NCBI RefSeq assembly: GCF_004795915.1
Contig: NZ_CP039253.1
Span: 2,108,001-2,172,000 of the forward strand
From: Rhodococcus sp. PAMC28707
Lineage (GTDB): Bacteria; Actinomycetota; Actinomycetes; Mycobacteriales; Mycobacteriaceae
Length of the DNA stretch: 64,000 nt
Direction: 5' to 3'
Shown in pieces: positions 38,109 to 46,346 of this stretch. A model generated the notes under the pieces. It was given only the letters and a program-made list of their open reading frames with translations, did not search any database and was not told the origin of the DNA. Each line of letters opens with the position of its first letter. Position 1 is the stretch's first letter. The position numbers and the translations under genes were made by a program.

Positions 38109-38873
38109 GTAGGCGTCGAGCCAAGCCCTCGTACGGCCAGGATTGTTCGTCGCGATCCAGCTGACACCCAGATCGCGGCACAGTTGGACGTCCTCCCTCT
38201 CTTCGACAGTCCAGCAGTACGTCGCACGACCCGATGCTGCAGCTCGATCGACGATCCACGGGCGCTCGCGCAAGCTCCTGATCGACGGCCCGATAGCCGT
38301 GGCGCCGACCGTCGTCGCTGCGCCGCCGCCGAGATAGTACGAGGACTCACCCAGCAGGACCGTGGGCAACAGCGGCGCGAACCTGCGCACTCGCCATACC
38401 GCGGTAGGGGCGAACGACATGATTACCGCCCGCGAGAAGTCCGCGGACGCTGGTTGTGCCAATCCGTAGCGATGCAACTCGGCGAGGACCTTGTTCTCGA
38501 TGAGGCTGCCGTACCGGACTGGATGCTTCGTCTCGATGAACAGCTTGGTCGGCTTGCTCGTCCAGTCGAGGACCAGTTCGATCAGGTCGCTGAGAGTGAG
38601 CAGTTCTGCCGGCTCCAAATCGTCGCCGTAGTCGAACGCTTTGAGCGCCTCGAGGTGTAGTTCGCTGACGCGGCCGGATCCGGTGGATGTCCGGTCGACT
38701 CGGCGATCGTGGACGCAGACGATGTGGCCGTCACGAGTGAGTCTGACGTCGCATTCGAGGCCGTCGGCGCCTTCACGCAGGGCGAGGTCGTAGGCGGCGA
38801 GCGTGTGCTCCTTCTTCTCCGCGGACGCACCGCGATGCGCGACGACGAACGGGTCTCGACGGCTCGGGCTCAC
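38106..38873 (-). CDS. glpQ1: Glycerophosphodiester phosphodiesterase
   Basis: GDPD hydrolyses glycerophosphodiesters to glycerol-3-phosphate and an alcohol. The 255-residue protein has the metal and catalytic residues of the family: VAHRGAS (His13, Arg14), LECDVRLTRDG (Glu40, Asp42) and the second His in VHDRRVDRTSTG (about His55). The later LFIETKHP and SFAPTAVWRVRR segments also fit. No signal peptide is present, so it should act in the cytosol. Its GTG overlaps the end of the DUF4328 gene in a GTGA. The stop codon is made by a dispersed repeat. Confidence 0.92.
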   Translation of the reverse strand: MSPSRRDPFVVAHRGASAEKKEHTLAAYDLALREGADGLECDVRLTRDGHIVCVHDRRVDRTSTGSGRVSELHLEALKAFDYGDDLEPAELLTLSDLIELVLDWTSKPTKLFIETKHPVRYGSLIENKVLAELHRYGLAQPASADFSRAVIMSFAPTAVWRVRRFAPLLPTVLLGESSYYLGGGAATTVGATAIGPSIRSLRERPWIVDRAAASGRATYCWTVEEREDVQLCRDLGVSWIATNNPGRTRAWLDAY

Positions 38874-39868
38874 CTGGCCGTGACTTTCTCATCACTTACC
38901 GCAGATTCGGATCCGGAGGGGATTGGCGCAGGTTCCGAGCTGCCGACGGAGATGACCCAGCGGGTCGGGGCTGCGCGGTCGGTCCCACGGAGGCCCTGGC
39001 TGTCGATCCCGCGAATGAGGAGGAGGGTCGAGAACGCTACGGCTGCGGCGACGACTGCCCCCACCGCGGACAGCAGCACTCCGTCGGCCTCGGCTTGCAG
39101 GGAATCCCGAAACCGCCACAGCGTCACAGTGAGTACGAGGGCCCAATCGAGGACCCAGACTGCCCACCAGATTCGAACGAGCGTCAGAAGTTTCGTCCGT
39201 TCGATGCCGCCTCGAATGTCGACCAGTTCGGTCAGGTAGACGCCCGGCATCGCCAGGGACAGAACGGGGACGAGCGATCCCAGATACATCGTCGTCGCTC
39301 TTCGAGGGTCGCGGCTGCCTGCGCGGGCGAAGTATTCGCCACGGTGCACCACCAGCCAGGACACAGTAGCCACGGCGGCCGAGGCTCCGATGATGATCGA
39401 GGCAACTTCGGCGAACACCACCAGCGCGTCCGAGGCTATGAGGACTCTGGGGTTCACCAACCGTGTTCGGTTGTAGAGCAGAATTCCGTATCGAAACAGT
39501 TCGGCGACGCATGCCAGCGCCAACAAGGCCAACGTCAGCGTCAGCAATCCGGGCGCCGATTCGGCCCAACGCTCGCGCCGAGAGGGAATGTCCGACTTCT
39601 TCGGCATCGGATTGTCGATCAGCCCCCATCGGGGAATCTGCTCGTACCGGGGGGTGGCGGCAGCCTGAGACGCGACAGGATTCTGCACACGGGGAGATCT
39701 ACTTTTGGGCCGGCGCGCTACCCAGCGGAAGTTTCGAACACCCTGGGCAGGGGCGTGCGTCGATACCGGGGAAAGCAAGACTCCATGGCACCGAGGACAC
39801 CACACCGCAGGTAGCGTCCCGACGGGCCATCGAGTGGCACAGCGCGCGCAGACCTGAAATGCGGACAC
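38870..39868 (-). CDS. DUF4328 membrane protein with N-terminal zinc ribbon (Rv3843c-like)
   Basis: A 332-residue membrane protein. The N-terminus holds two CxxC knuckles (CARCATRW and WCPRCHGV), a zinc-ribbon-like module, followed by a basic linker. Six hydrophobic segments make up the C-terminal DUF4328 domain (about 110-305), which includes LIASDALVVFAEVASIIIGA and RIWWAVWVLDWALVLT. The function is unknown. The start codon shares a base with the rhodanese stop (TAGTG), and the end overlaps the GDPD start, so three genes form one minus-strand operon. Confidence 0.82.
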   Translation of the reverse strand: MSAFQVCARCATRWPVGTLPAVWCPRCHGVLLSPVSTHAPAQGVRNFRWVARRPKSRSPRVQNPVASQAAATPRYEQIPRWGLIDNPMPKKSDIPSRRERWAESAPGLLTLTLALLALACVAELFRYGILLYNRTRLVNPRVLIASDALVVFAEVASIIIGASAAVATVSWLVVHRGEYFARAGSRDPRRATTMYLGSLVPVLSLAMPGVYLTELVDIRGGIERTKLLTLVRIWWAVWVLDWALVLTVTLWRFRDSLQAEADGVLLSAVGAVVAAAVAFSTLLLIRGIDSQGLRGTDRAAPTRWVISVGSSEPAPIPSGSESAVSDEKVTAR

Positions 39869-40212
39869 TAGAGGATTCTCGCCTCGGCGCCGTCGTCACG
39901 TACGACTGGGCGACCCGCTGCGTGCCACGCGTCCATTCCGCCATCGACGTTGATCGCCTCGTAGCCGATCCGCGCTAGGTATTGGACCACCTGCATGGAA
40001 CGTCCACCTACTTTGCAGACGACATACAGGTCGGCATTCTGATCGATCTCATCGAGCCGTGACGGGACTTGGTTCATGGGAATGTGAAGCGCTCCCGGTG
40101 CGTGACCGTGTTGCCATTCATCGTCTTCGCGGACATCGAGTAGCACAACCGATCCGGTGGTTTCCACTGGAAGTTCGGCGGCGGGCACAGAGGACAGATC
40201 CGAGGCTGACAC
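39868..40212 (-). CDS. Rhodanese-like sulfurtransferase
   Basis: A 114-residue single rhodanese domain. It shows VVLLDVREDDEWQHGHAPGALHIPMNQ, the CH2A-type motif, and the active-site loop VVCKVGGRSMQV with the catalytic Cys66. It ends with GYEAINVDGGMDAW, the other family hallmark. Such proteins carry sulfane sulfur or act as sulfurtransferases. The GTG start follows GGGGAG very closely. It is the first gene of the rhodanese-DUF4328-GDPD unit, and the DnaA-box-like cluster lies upstream. Confidence 0.9.
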   Translation of the reverse strand: MSASDLSSVPAAELPVETTGSVVLLDVREDDEWQHGHAPGALHIPMNQVPSRLDEIDQNADLYVVCKVGGRSMQVVQYLARIGYEAINVDGGMDAWHAAGRPVVRDDGAEARIL

Positions 40213-40280
40213 TCCCCGATCTTGTCACGGGTCCCGCGAACACTGCCACCCCCGTGGATTCTTTGGGCCCGCGGCGCAGG

Positions 40281-40342
40281 TTATCCACAGTTTCCACAGG
40301 CTCATCCACAGGAAAAAGGCTCGGTGTCGGTTTCTATCCACA
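40281..40342. promoter_or_regulatory. Cluster of DnaA-box-like 9-mers
   Basis: TTATCCACA (40281-40289) is the perfect consensus. GTTTCCACA (40290-40298), TCATCCACA (40302-40310) and CTATCCACA (40334-40342) differ at one or two bases. All are on the same strand within 62 bp, in the gap between the divergent rhodanese and oxidoreductase genes. Confidence 0.65.
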
Positions 40343-40400
40343 AGCGCCAGCCTTCGGTCTGTATCGCTCACTTGGCGCCCGCAGCTTCTAGCATTGGGGC

Positions 40401-41342
40401 ATGGTCACACCGACAGTCGAACTCCGCGTCTTCACCGAGCCACAGCAAGGTGCGTCGTACGACGACCTTCTCCGTGTGGCGCAAGCTGCAGAGCGCGCAG
40501 GTTTCGGCGCCTTCTTCCGCTCGGACCACTACATGGCAATGAACTCCGACGGCCTCCCCGGACCTACCGATGCGTGGATTACGTTGGCGGGCATAGCCCG
40601 AGAAACGTCGACGATCAGACTCGGAACATTGGTGACGTCGGCGACATTTCGCTACCCAGGTCCATTGGCGATCAGCGTCGCTCAGGTGGATGCCATGAGC
40701 GGTGGGCGCGTCGACTTCGGCTTGGGTGCGGGGTGGTTCGAGGAGGAGCACAAGGCGTACGGCATTCCGTTTCCCTCACTCGGTGAGCGCTTCGACAAGC
40801 TCGAAGAGTCTCTGGCCGTCATCACCGGGTTGTGGGAAACGCCGTCGGGAGAGACGTTCTCCCGCGACGGAAAGTACTATCCAATAGTCGATTCGCCTGC
40901 TCTACCGAAGCCGGTGCAGTCCCCCCGTCCACCCATTCTCATCGGCGGCGGCGGCAAGAAGCGGACCCCGGCACTTGCCGCGAAGTATGCCGACGAGTTC
41001 AACATTCCGTTCGCTTCCCTCGCGGACACCGACGCGCAGTTCGGTCGGGTGCGCGATGCTGCGTCGACCGCGGGTCGGGACCCGAGTTCTCTGATCTATT
41101 CCACCGCTCTCGTCCTGTGCTGCGGACGGACCGAAGAGGAGATCGCACGACGTGCGGGGGTCATCGGGCGCGAGGTACCGGAGCTGCGGGAGAACGGCCT
41201 GGCGGGCAGCCCCGCCGAACTCGTCGACAAGATCGGTCGGTACAGCGAACTCGGCGCCGGACGGGTGTATCTCCAGATGCTCGATCTGAGCGATATCGAT
41301 CATCTGGAGCTGGTGGCGTCGGAGGTCATTCCGCAGCTTTGA
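40401..41342 (+). CDS. LLM-class F420-dependent oxidoreductase
   Basis: A 313-residue TIM-barrel flavin or F420 oxidoreductase. It opens with VELRVFTEPQQGASYDDLLRVAQAAERAGFGAFFRSDHY, typical of the luciferase-like group. Other fits are TIRLGTLVTSATFRYPGPLAISVAQVDAMSGGRVDFGLGAGW and RPPILIGGGGKKRTPALAAKYADEFN. The F420 cofactor is inferred from this subgroup's usual preference in actinobacteria. The substrate is unknown. The 3' end overlaps the convergent acyltransferase gene by 17 bp. Confidence 0.88.
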   Translation: MVTPTVELRVFTEPQQGASYDDLLRVAQAAERAGFGAFFRSDHYMAMNSDGLPGPTDAWITLAGIARETSTIRLGTLVTSATFRYPGPLAISVAQVDAMSGGRVDFGLGAGWFEEEHKAYGIPFPSLGERFDKLEESLAVITGLWETPSGETFSRDGKYYPIVDSPALPKPVQSPRPPILIGGGGKKRTPALAAKYADEFNIPFASLADTDAQFGRVRDAASTAGRDPSSLIYSTALVLCCGRTEEEIARRAGVIGREVPELRENGLAGSPAELVDKIGRYSELGAGRVYLQMLDLSDIDHLELVASEVIPQL

Positions 41343-42474
41343 CCAGAGCTCCGCTGCCACTACGGAAACGCATATTCAGCCATCGCGCCGCCGGAACCTC
41401 GACCCACCGGTAGACCACTTCCGAAACGACGGCCGTGACGCCCAAGAACACAATGACCGCGCCGGTGGGGCCGGTGAGCGTGACCACGTTCTCGTATACC
41501 CGGTACAGGATCAGTGTGTGCACCAGATAGATGGCGTAACTACGCGTGCTCGTCCACCGCACCAGCTCCCAATGTGCGATTCGGCCGTCGTAACGTCCGA
41601 GTAGAAGGACCGTACCCGCCACCACGATGATGGTCCAGAGGTATTGATCCCCTGCCCAGTAGGCGTGAATGTCGGTCGCCAATCGCACCACCTCGGCCTG
41701 GGCGAGAACGGCCACTACGACCCATCGCCACCCGATGATCTTCGCCCAACCCAGATAGATGATCTGTCCGAGAAACAGCGTCGGCAGCGTGGCCGCGATC
41801 TTGGACAACATCGGTACCGACCATGGCTGCGGGATGTAGAGGTTGTAGATCAGTACCACCGCGCACAGCGCTGCGCCTGCAATCGGAACGAGGACCGGCC
41901 GCGCCCGCAGGACATCTCTGGCCAGGATGCAATAGAGGTAGAACAGCAACTGAACCGTCAGCGTCCAGGTGACGCCCAGCACCGCGACCTCGGGTTTGAG
42001 GAAAAATCCACCGAGAACGAAGCTGAGCGCGGCTTCACCGTCGGTGATGCCGTCCTGGCCACTGAACATTCCGTTGATTCCGAGCCGGACCAGAACGATT
42101 GCTGCCGCGACGGCCAACCACAACGCCGGGACCAGTCGTGCGAGCCGACTGACCATGAAGTCCCGACGGGATTGGCGCATCGCCGATCGGGTGACCAGCA
42201 GACCTGTCAACATCATGAAGACGGCGACGCCGACGAAGGACAGGTGCTGGTTGAGCCCGGCCTCATCGATTGCCACGCGAGTGACGACGTCGATGACCCA
42301 CCAGCCCTCGCCGCGGTCGTCGATCAGGTAGAACGAGATGTGGGAGTACAACACCGCCACAACGGCGAGGAACCGAAGCAGGTTCGCGCCGGTGAGTTCG
42401 ACGCGCGGCGCGCATACCTGTTCGGCGCCAGTGAGGGTGTCGGCATGCTTGCTCGACCTGCGCAAGGAGACCAC
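41326..42474 (-). CDS. Acyltransferase 3 (OafA/YrhL-type) membrane protein
   Basis: A membrane O-acyltransferase of about 382 residues that would acetylate or acylate a surface glycan or lipid. It has about ten helices. Family motifs are GANLLRFLAVVAVLYSHI at the start, where the His is catalytic in this family, then GVAVFMMLTGLLVTRS and SRLARLVPALW. WTSTRSYAIYLVHTLILY lies in the late helices. The GTG at 42474 is one option; an open frame with a further 29 codons reaches a GTG at 42561. Neither has a clear ribosome site, so the N-terminus is uncertain. Confidence 0.83.
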   Translation of the reverse strand: MVSLRRSSKHADTLTGAEQVCAPRVELTGANLLRFLAVVAVLYSHISFYLIDDRGEGWWVIDVVTRVAIDEAGLNQHLSFVGVAVFMMLTGLLVTRSAMRQSRRDFMVSRLARLVPALWLAVAAAIVLVRLGINGMFSGQDGITDGEAALSFVLGGFFLKPEVAVLGVTWTLTVQLLFYLYCILARDVLRARPVLVPIAGAALCAVVLIYNLYIPQPWSVPMLSKIAATLPTLFLGQIIYLGWAKIIGWRWVVVAVLAQAEVVRLATDIHAYWAGDQYLWTIIVVAGTVLLLGRYDGRIAHWELVRWTSTRSYAIYLVHTLILYRVYENVVTLTGPTGAVIVFLGVTAVVSEVVYRWVEVPAARWLNMRFRSGSGALVKAAE

Positions 42475-42711
42475 GCGGGCAATCTTAGGTTCCCGTTCAT
42501 CTGATGGACGAATCGTGGCGCAAACCCGTGACCTCGCCGTGACCTGGAGCTGTTGGTGCACACACCGGAATTTATTCCGAAAAGGGGTCCGCGATTACAA
42601 CGGTTGCGCTAGGGGTACTAATGAGATTGGGTTGAAGCCTACGAATGATCCGAAGTAGGACGAGCGCGCCTGAACCACGGAAGGCGCGGCGTCGATAGAG
42701 AAGGGAAACAC

Positions 42712-43335
42712 GTGTCCGAGTACACACTGCCCGACCTTGATTTCGATTACTCCGCCCTCGAGCCCCACATCTCGGGCGAGATCAACGAATTGCATCACTC
42801 CAAGCACCACGCCGCATACGTCGCAGGCGCCAACACCGCGATCGAGAAGTTGGCTGCGGCTCGTGAAGCCGAAGACCATGGCTCCATCTTCTTGTTCGAG
42901 AAGAACCTCGCGTTCCACCTCGGTGGACACGTCAACCACTCCATCTGGTGGAAGAACCTGTCCCCTAACGGTGGCGACAAGCCCGAGGGCGAACTGGCGG
43001 CAGCACTGGACGACAAGTTCGGTTCGTTCGACAAGTTCCGCGCACAGTTCACCGCGGCAGCCAACGGCCTGCAGGGCTCCGGCTGGGCCGTCCTGGGGTA
43101 CGACTCCCTCGGGAAGAACCTGCTCACTTTCCAGCTGTACGACCAGCAGGCCAACGTCCCGCTGGGCATCATCCCGCTGCTGCAGGTCGACATGTGGGAG
43201 CACGCCTTCTACTTGCAGTACAAGAACGTCAAGGCCGACTACGTCAAGGCCTTCTGGAACGTCGTGAACTGGGCCGACGTCCAGGCACGCTTCGAAGCAG
43301 CGACGTCGAAGACTCCGGGGCTCATTTTCCCGTAA
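42712..43335 (+). CDS. sodA: Superoxide dismutase (Fe/Mn family)
   Basis: Converts superoxide to hydrogen peroxide and oxygen. The 207-residue protein has the four metal ligands in their usual contexts: [34 protein letters not shown], and [28 protein letters not shown]. The close match to mycobacterial SodA, including [19 protein letters not shown], makes the assignment firm; iron versus manganese is not decided by sequence here. The GTG start has AAGGGA about 6 nt upstream. A hairpin terminator follows. No signal peptide is present. Confidence 0.97.
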   Translation: MSEYTLPDLDFDYSALEPHISGEINELHHSKHHAAYVAGANTAIEKLAAAREAEDHGSIFLFEKNLAFHLGGHVNHSIWWKNLSPNGGDKPEGELAAALDDKFGSFDKFRAQFTAAANGLQGSGWAVLGYDSLGKNLLTFQLYDQQANVPLGIIPLLQVDMWEHAFYLQYKNVKADYVKAFWNVVNWADVQARFEAATSKTPGLIFP

Positions 43336-43374
43336 TTTTCCTCTGCACAGAGTGCTGAACGAATTTCCGCATAA

Positions 43375-43424
43375 CTGGGCCATTCTCACCGCGGTAGCGG
43401 AGAGGGTGGCCCAGTCTTGTTTTC
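43375..43424 (+). terminator. Rho-independent terminator after sodA
   Basis: CTGGGCCA (43375-43382) pairs with TGGCCCAG (43407-43414); the inner TTCTC and GAGAG parts can extend the stem. TCTTGTTTT follows. Confidence 0.8.
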
Positions 43425-43565
43425 CGGTATCGACAAAAAATTGTTAGCACTCACACCGTCTTGTGTGCCAGTACATTGCTGATCCATGCTTCTCCTACCC
43501 AACGTGGTGTACCTGGGACCGCTCTGCCGAGCAGAGCGGCTGGAACGACCTTAGGGAGCTACGTG

Positions 43566-44093
43566 ATGGACGATCGAGTACTCATCGGTGTAGCTCCCTT
43601 TCATGCCGGCGGCGAGCTCCGCGGGTTCGTCGTCTCGGGCCGGTGGCCGGACACCACGAAGGAATGGGCTCAATTTCTCGTACTAGCCGTTCGTGTCGCC
43701 TCCATGCCCGGCCTGCTCGGAACGTCCACGGTGTTCGGCGTCCGTGAGGAGCTTCCCGACGACCCGGAGCCGGGAAGCATAGGTCTCGTCGTATCCGAGG
43801 GACCGGTCATCGGCGAGATGGCCGTCACACCAGGCAGGTTCGCACTACACCAACCGGCGGCGCTGTTCATGCTGCATCCGCCGTCGGAAACCACTCCGAC
43901 GCTTCCCGAATGCGCTGGAGCCGCGTCGGGTTGCGTGCTTCTTCCCGGCCTCCCACATCTCGGCCTGGAACATCGCGCGGCCTGGGTCGAGGCAGAGTCC
44001 GACGGGACTGTCACCTCGTTGGTGAGCAGGATCGGCCTCGACCCGATCAGCGATCCCGACACTGCAGTTTTGGCAATGCTTCTCGCCTCCTGA
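43566..44093 (+). CDS. Conserved hypothetical protein (Rv3847-like)
   Basis: A 175-residue soluble protein that I know only as a conserved actinobacterial gene next to sodA. It opens MDDRVLIGVAPFHAGGELRGFVVSGRWPDTTKEWAQFLVLAVRVASMPGLLG and has a Cys pair in the second half (PECAGAASGCVLLPG). No membrane segment, signal or catalytic motif is visible. The ATG has AGGGAG 7 nt upstream. The steady position beside sodA and a manganese transporter suggests, but does not show, a link to metal or oxidative stress. Confidence 0.7.
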   Translation: MDDRVLIGVAPFHAGGELRGFVVSGRWPDTTKEWAQFLVLAVRVASMPGLLGTSTVFGVREELPDDPEPGSIGLVVSEGPVIGEMAVTPGRFALHQPAALFMLHPPSETTPTLPECAGAASGCVLLPGLPHLGLEHRAAWVEAESDGTVTSLVSRIGLDPISDPDTAVLAMLLAS

Positions 44094-44169
44094 CGGCTCC
44101 CGTACAGAAGTCTTCGGGCATCCAAACTTAGTGCAGCAATGGACATTTCGCGCTTGCTCTCCTAGTCTT

Positions 44170-44308
44170 GCCCCAGCGAAGGGGAGTAGCCCCCAATCAC
44201 TGTGTCGACATACTGGTTTCACGCTCCGGCGGCGTGGCCCGGCATAGTGAACCGCCTCGGACAATCCGGCGGTGGGCGAGACCTTCGGTCATCCAACCGA
44301 CCGAGGAG
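44170..44308 (+). promoter_or_regulatory. yybP-ykoY (manganese) riboswitch
   Basis: The leader of the GDT1 gene holds the 5' signature GGGGAGTAGC (44181-44190) and the 3' signature GGGCGAGACC (44274-44283), joined by paired segments, as in yybP-ykoY RNAs. A 3' stem (CCTTCGGTC with GACCGAGG, 44282-44306) takes in part of the GAGGAG ribosome site, which suggests control of translation. Mn(II) binding by this family and its link to GDT1/MntP/TerC exporters are established; the borders are approximate. Confidence 0.88.
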
Positions 44309-44317
44309 TCCTCCTAC

Positions 44318-45028
44318 GTGCTGTCCGCCCTGCTTCTGAGTTTCGTGGTCATATTCATCGCCGAGCTCGGTGACAAGTCTCAACTCATGGCCATGACTTT
44401 CGCGCTGCGTTACCGCTGGTACGTCGTCATCGGTGGAATCACGGTCGCCACGACCGTCGTCCACCTCGTCTCCGTTGCCGTCGGCCACTTCCTCGGCCTG
44501 TCCATCCCGACGAATCTCATCGCGGTGCTCGGCGGTATCGCATTCGTGATCTTCGGACTCTGGACGCTGCGCGGTGACTCGTTGTCCGACGACGAAGGCC
44601 AGAAAGCCGGTCGCGTCACGCGGTCCGCATTCATGGCCATTGCGTCGGCATTCCTGCTCGCCGAATTAGGCGACAAGACCATGCTCGCGACGGTCACACT
44701 TGCCACGGACAACAACTGGATCGGTGTCTGGATCGGCTCGACCATCGGGATGGTTGCCGCCGATGCGCTCGCAATCGTGCTCGGCGCCGTACTCGGCAAA
44801 TACCTGCCCGAGAAGGTCATTCGGATCGCCGCATCGGTGCTGTTCTTCGTCTTCGGGGTGTCACTGCTGCTCGACGGGCTGTTCCCCGGTACCGCTGCCG
44901 CATCGATCGGTGCGGCAACTGCCATCGCGATATCCGCAACGGTCATTACTGCTGTGACTCTGATACGTCGCCGTCGAGCGCGGGCGTCGCTGATATCAGA
45001 ACGAGTAACTGGTGTGCACGAGAGGTGA
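44318..45028 (+). CDS. GDT1/TMEM165-family cation transporter, probable Mn(II) exporter
   Basis: A 236-residue membrane protein with six helices in two inverted repeats. Each repeat has the family motif: IAELGDKSQLM in the first and LAELGDKTMLA in the second. GDT1 proteins move Mn2+ or Ca2+ out of the cytosol. The GTG at 44318 has GAGGAG 9 nt upstream inside the riboswitch's 3' stem, which fits expression only when manganese is high. The position between sodA and a histidine kinase follows the mycobacterial order (Rv3848). Confidence 0.92.
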   Translation: MLSALLLSFVVIFIAELGDKSQLMAMTFALRYRWYVVIGGITVATTVVHLVSVAVGHFLGLSIPTNLIAVLGGIAFVIFGLWTLRGDSLSDDEGQKAGRVTRSAFMAIASAFLLAELGDKTMLATVTLATDNNWIGVWIGSTIGMVAADALAIVLGAVLGKYLPEKVIRIAASVLFFVFGVSLLLDGLFPGTAAASIGAATAIAISATVITAVTLIRRRRARASLISERVTGVHER

Positions 45029-45059
45029 ATTGCCCCATACACTCCCGAATGGAGGGTGT

Positions 45060-46346
45060 ATGGAAAGCACAAATGGGTCTTCAGGAGTGGAGCCCGCGGA
45101 ACGACCCAGTGGATCAGGAGTGGAGCCCGCGGAACGACCCAGTGGATCAGGAGTGGAGCCCGCGGAACGACCCAGTGGATCAGGAGTGGAGCATCGGTCG
45201 CTGGATCGATTGCTGCGCATGTTCGGACGGTTCGTCGGTACCGGATATGTAATCTATTTCGCGCTGCTGTTCTCCGAGCTGATGCGGACGGCGAGTCTGA
45301 CGGCGTGGTGGTGGTCCCCGTTTGCCGGGGTCGCGGTGTTCGGTTCCGGTGTCCTACTGGGTCTGGCGACGTTTCTGACCGATATCCGTTGGACTCGGCT
45401 CGCGGCGGGCGTGGCTGCGATCTCGTACCTGGTCGCTATCTGCACATGGATCGTGGCGTGGGACTGGATCTCGTTCGATGTCGCTGGGCTCTATTTGTCG
45501 GCGTTTCCTGGTCTTGCGGCTCTCGCTGCTTCGCTTGTGTGGCGTCCGGGTGTGGTGGCTGTCTATCTGGTTACCGTGGTGTTGGTCATTCACTGGTCCA
45601 ATGCGCGTGTTCGGCAACCGTTCGTCGAGTCGACTTTGTTCGCTGACATCGCTTTCGCCATCATGTTCTGCACCATTTTCGTTGCCGCTTTGCTCGGTGC
45701 TTTGCGCACGGCACGGATTCTCGATGCCACCATCACTGCGGCTCAGGCGAATGCTGCGAGTGCCGCTGCTGGGGCGGCCCGGGCCGTCGAACGGGAGCGG
45801 TTCGACGCGCTCATTCACGACGGAGTGATGTCTTCGCTGTTGTCGGTGGCACGCCAGGGCCGTACCGAGTCCGTGGCGAGGCAGGCCCGGGCGACACTCG
45901 ACCAGTTGGATGCGTTGCGTAGCTACTCCGTCGACAGTTGGTTCGACAGGGTGAACGCGGTCGCGTATCTGCGCGCGGCAGCTACGGACGCCGACGAGTC
46001 CGTGTCGATCGAGGTCGGCGGCACGTCCGAACCGGGCACGACGTATCCGGCCGAGGCTGTTCGCGCCACTGGGGCGGCGCTGGCCGAGGCGGTGCGCAAC
46101 AGTGTCAAGCATGCAGGCAAGGGGGCTATTCGGATGGTGTCGGTGACTGCAGAGTCCGGTCGGCTTGCAGTGTCGGTGTCCGATGACGGCGTCGGATTCG
46201 ACCCTGAGTCCATCCCACCGCATCGGCTGGGGGTCGCGGTGAGCATTCATGGTCGGATGCGGCAGCTCGACGGTGGGTCTGCGGTTGTCCTCAGCGCGGC
46301 CGGTTCTGGGACGACGGTGCATCTCCAATGGGAAGGGCTCGCGTGA
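45060..46346 (+). CDS. Membrane sensor histidine kinase with a repeat-expanded N-terminus
   Basis: A 428-residue NarL/DesK-type kinase. Residues 9-45 are three tandem GVEPAERPSGS units plus a partial fourth, encoded by the 33-bp repeat. A membrane region with about six helices (about 58-225) follows. The dimerisation helix contains ERERFDALIHDGVMSS, with the phospho-acceptor His253, and the HATPase domain has AVRNSVKHA (N box) and VSDDGVGFDPE (G1). The ATG has GGAGGG 3 nt upstream. The downstream gene starts inside the stop as GTGA. No response regulator is encoded nearby. Confidence 0.87.
   Translation: MESTNGSSGVEPAERPSGSGVEPAERPSGSGVEPAERPSGSGVEHRSLDRLLRMFGRFVGTGYVIYFALLFSELMRTASLTAWWWSPFAGVAVFGSGVLLGLATFLTDIRWTRLAAGVAAISYLVAICTWIVAWDWISFDVAGLYLSAFPGLAALAASLVWRPGVVAVYLVTVVLVIHWSNARVRQPFVESTLFADIAFAIMFCTIFVAALLGALRTARILDATITAAQANAASAAAGAARAVERERFDALIHDGVMSSLLSVARQGRTESVARQARATLDQLDALRSYSVDSWFDRVNAVAYLRAAATDADESVSIEVGGTSEPGTTYPAEAVRATGAALAEAVRNSVKHAGKGAIRMVSVTAESGRLAVSVSDDGVGFDPESIPPHRLGVAVSIHGRMRQLDGGSAVVLSAAGSGTTVHLQWEGLA
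45082..45193. repeat. 33-bp in-frame tandem repeat related to the dispersed GC-rich element
   Basis: Cores at 45082, 45115 and 45148 and a partial one at 45181 are the reverse complement of the element at 8034-8057 (one base different). The spacer after each core is CCAGTGGAT or very close. The period is exactly 33 bp, so the reading frame is kept. Confidence 0.95.
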
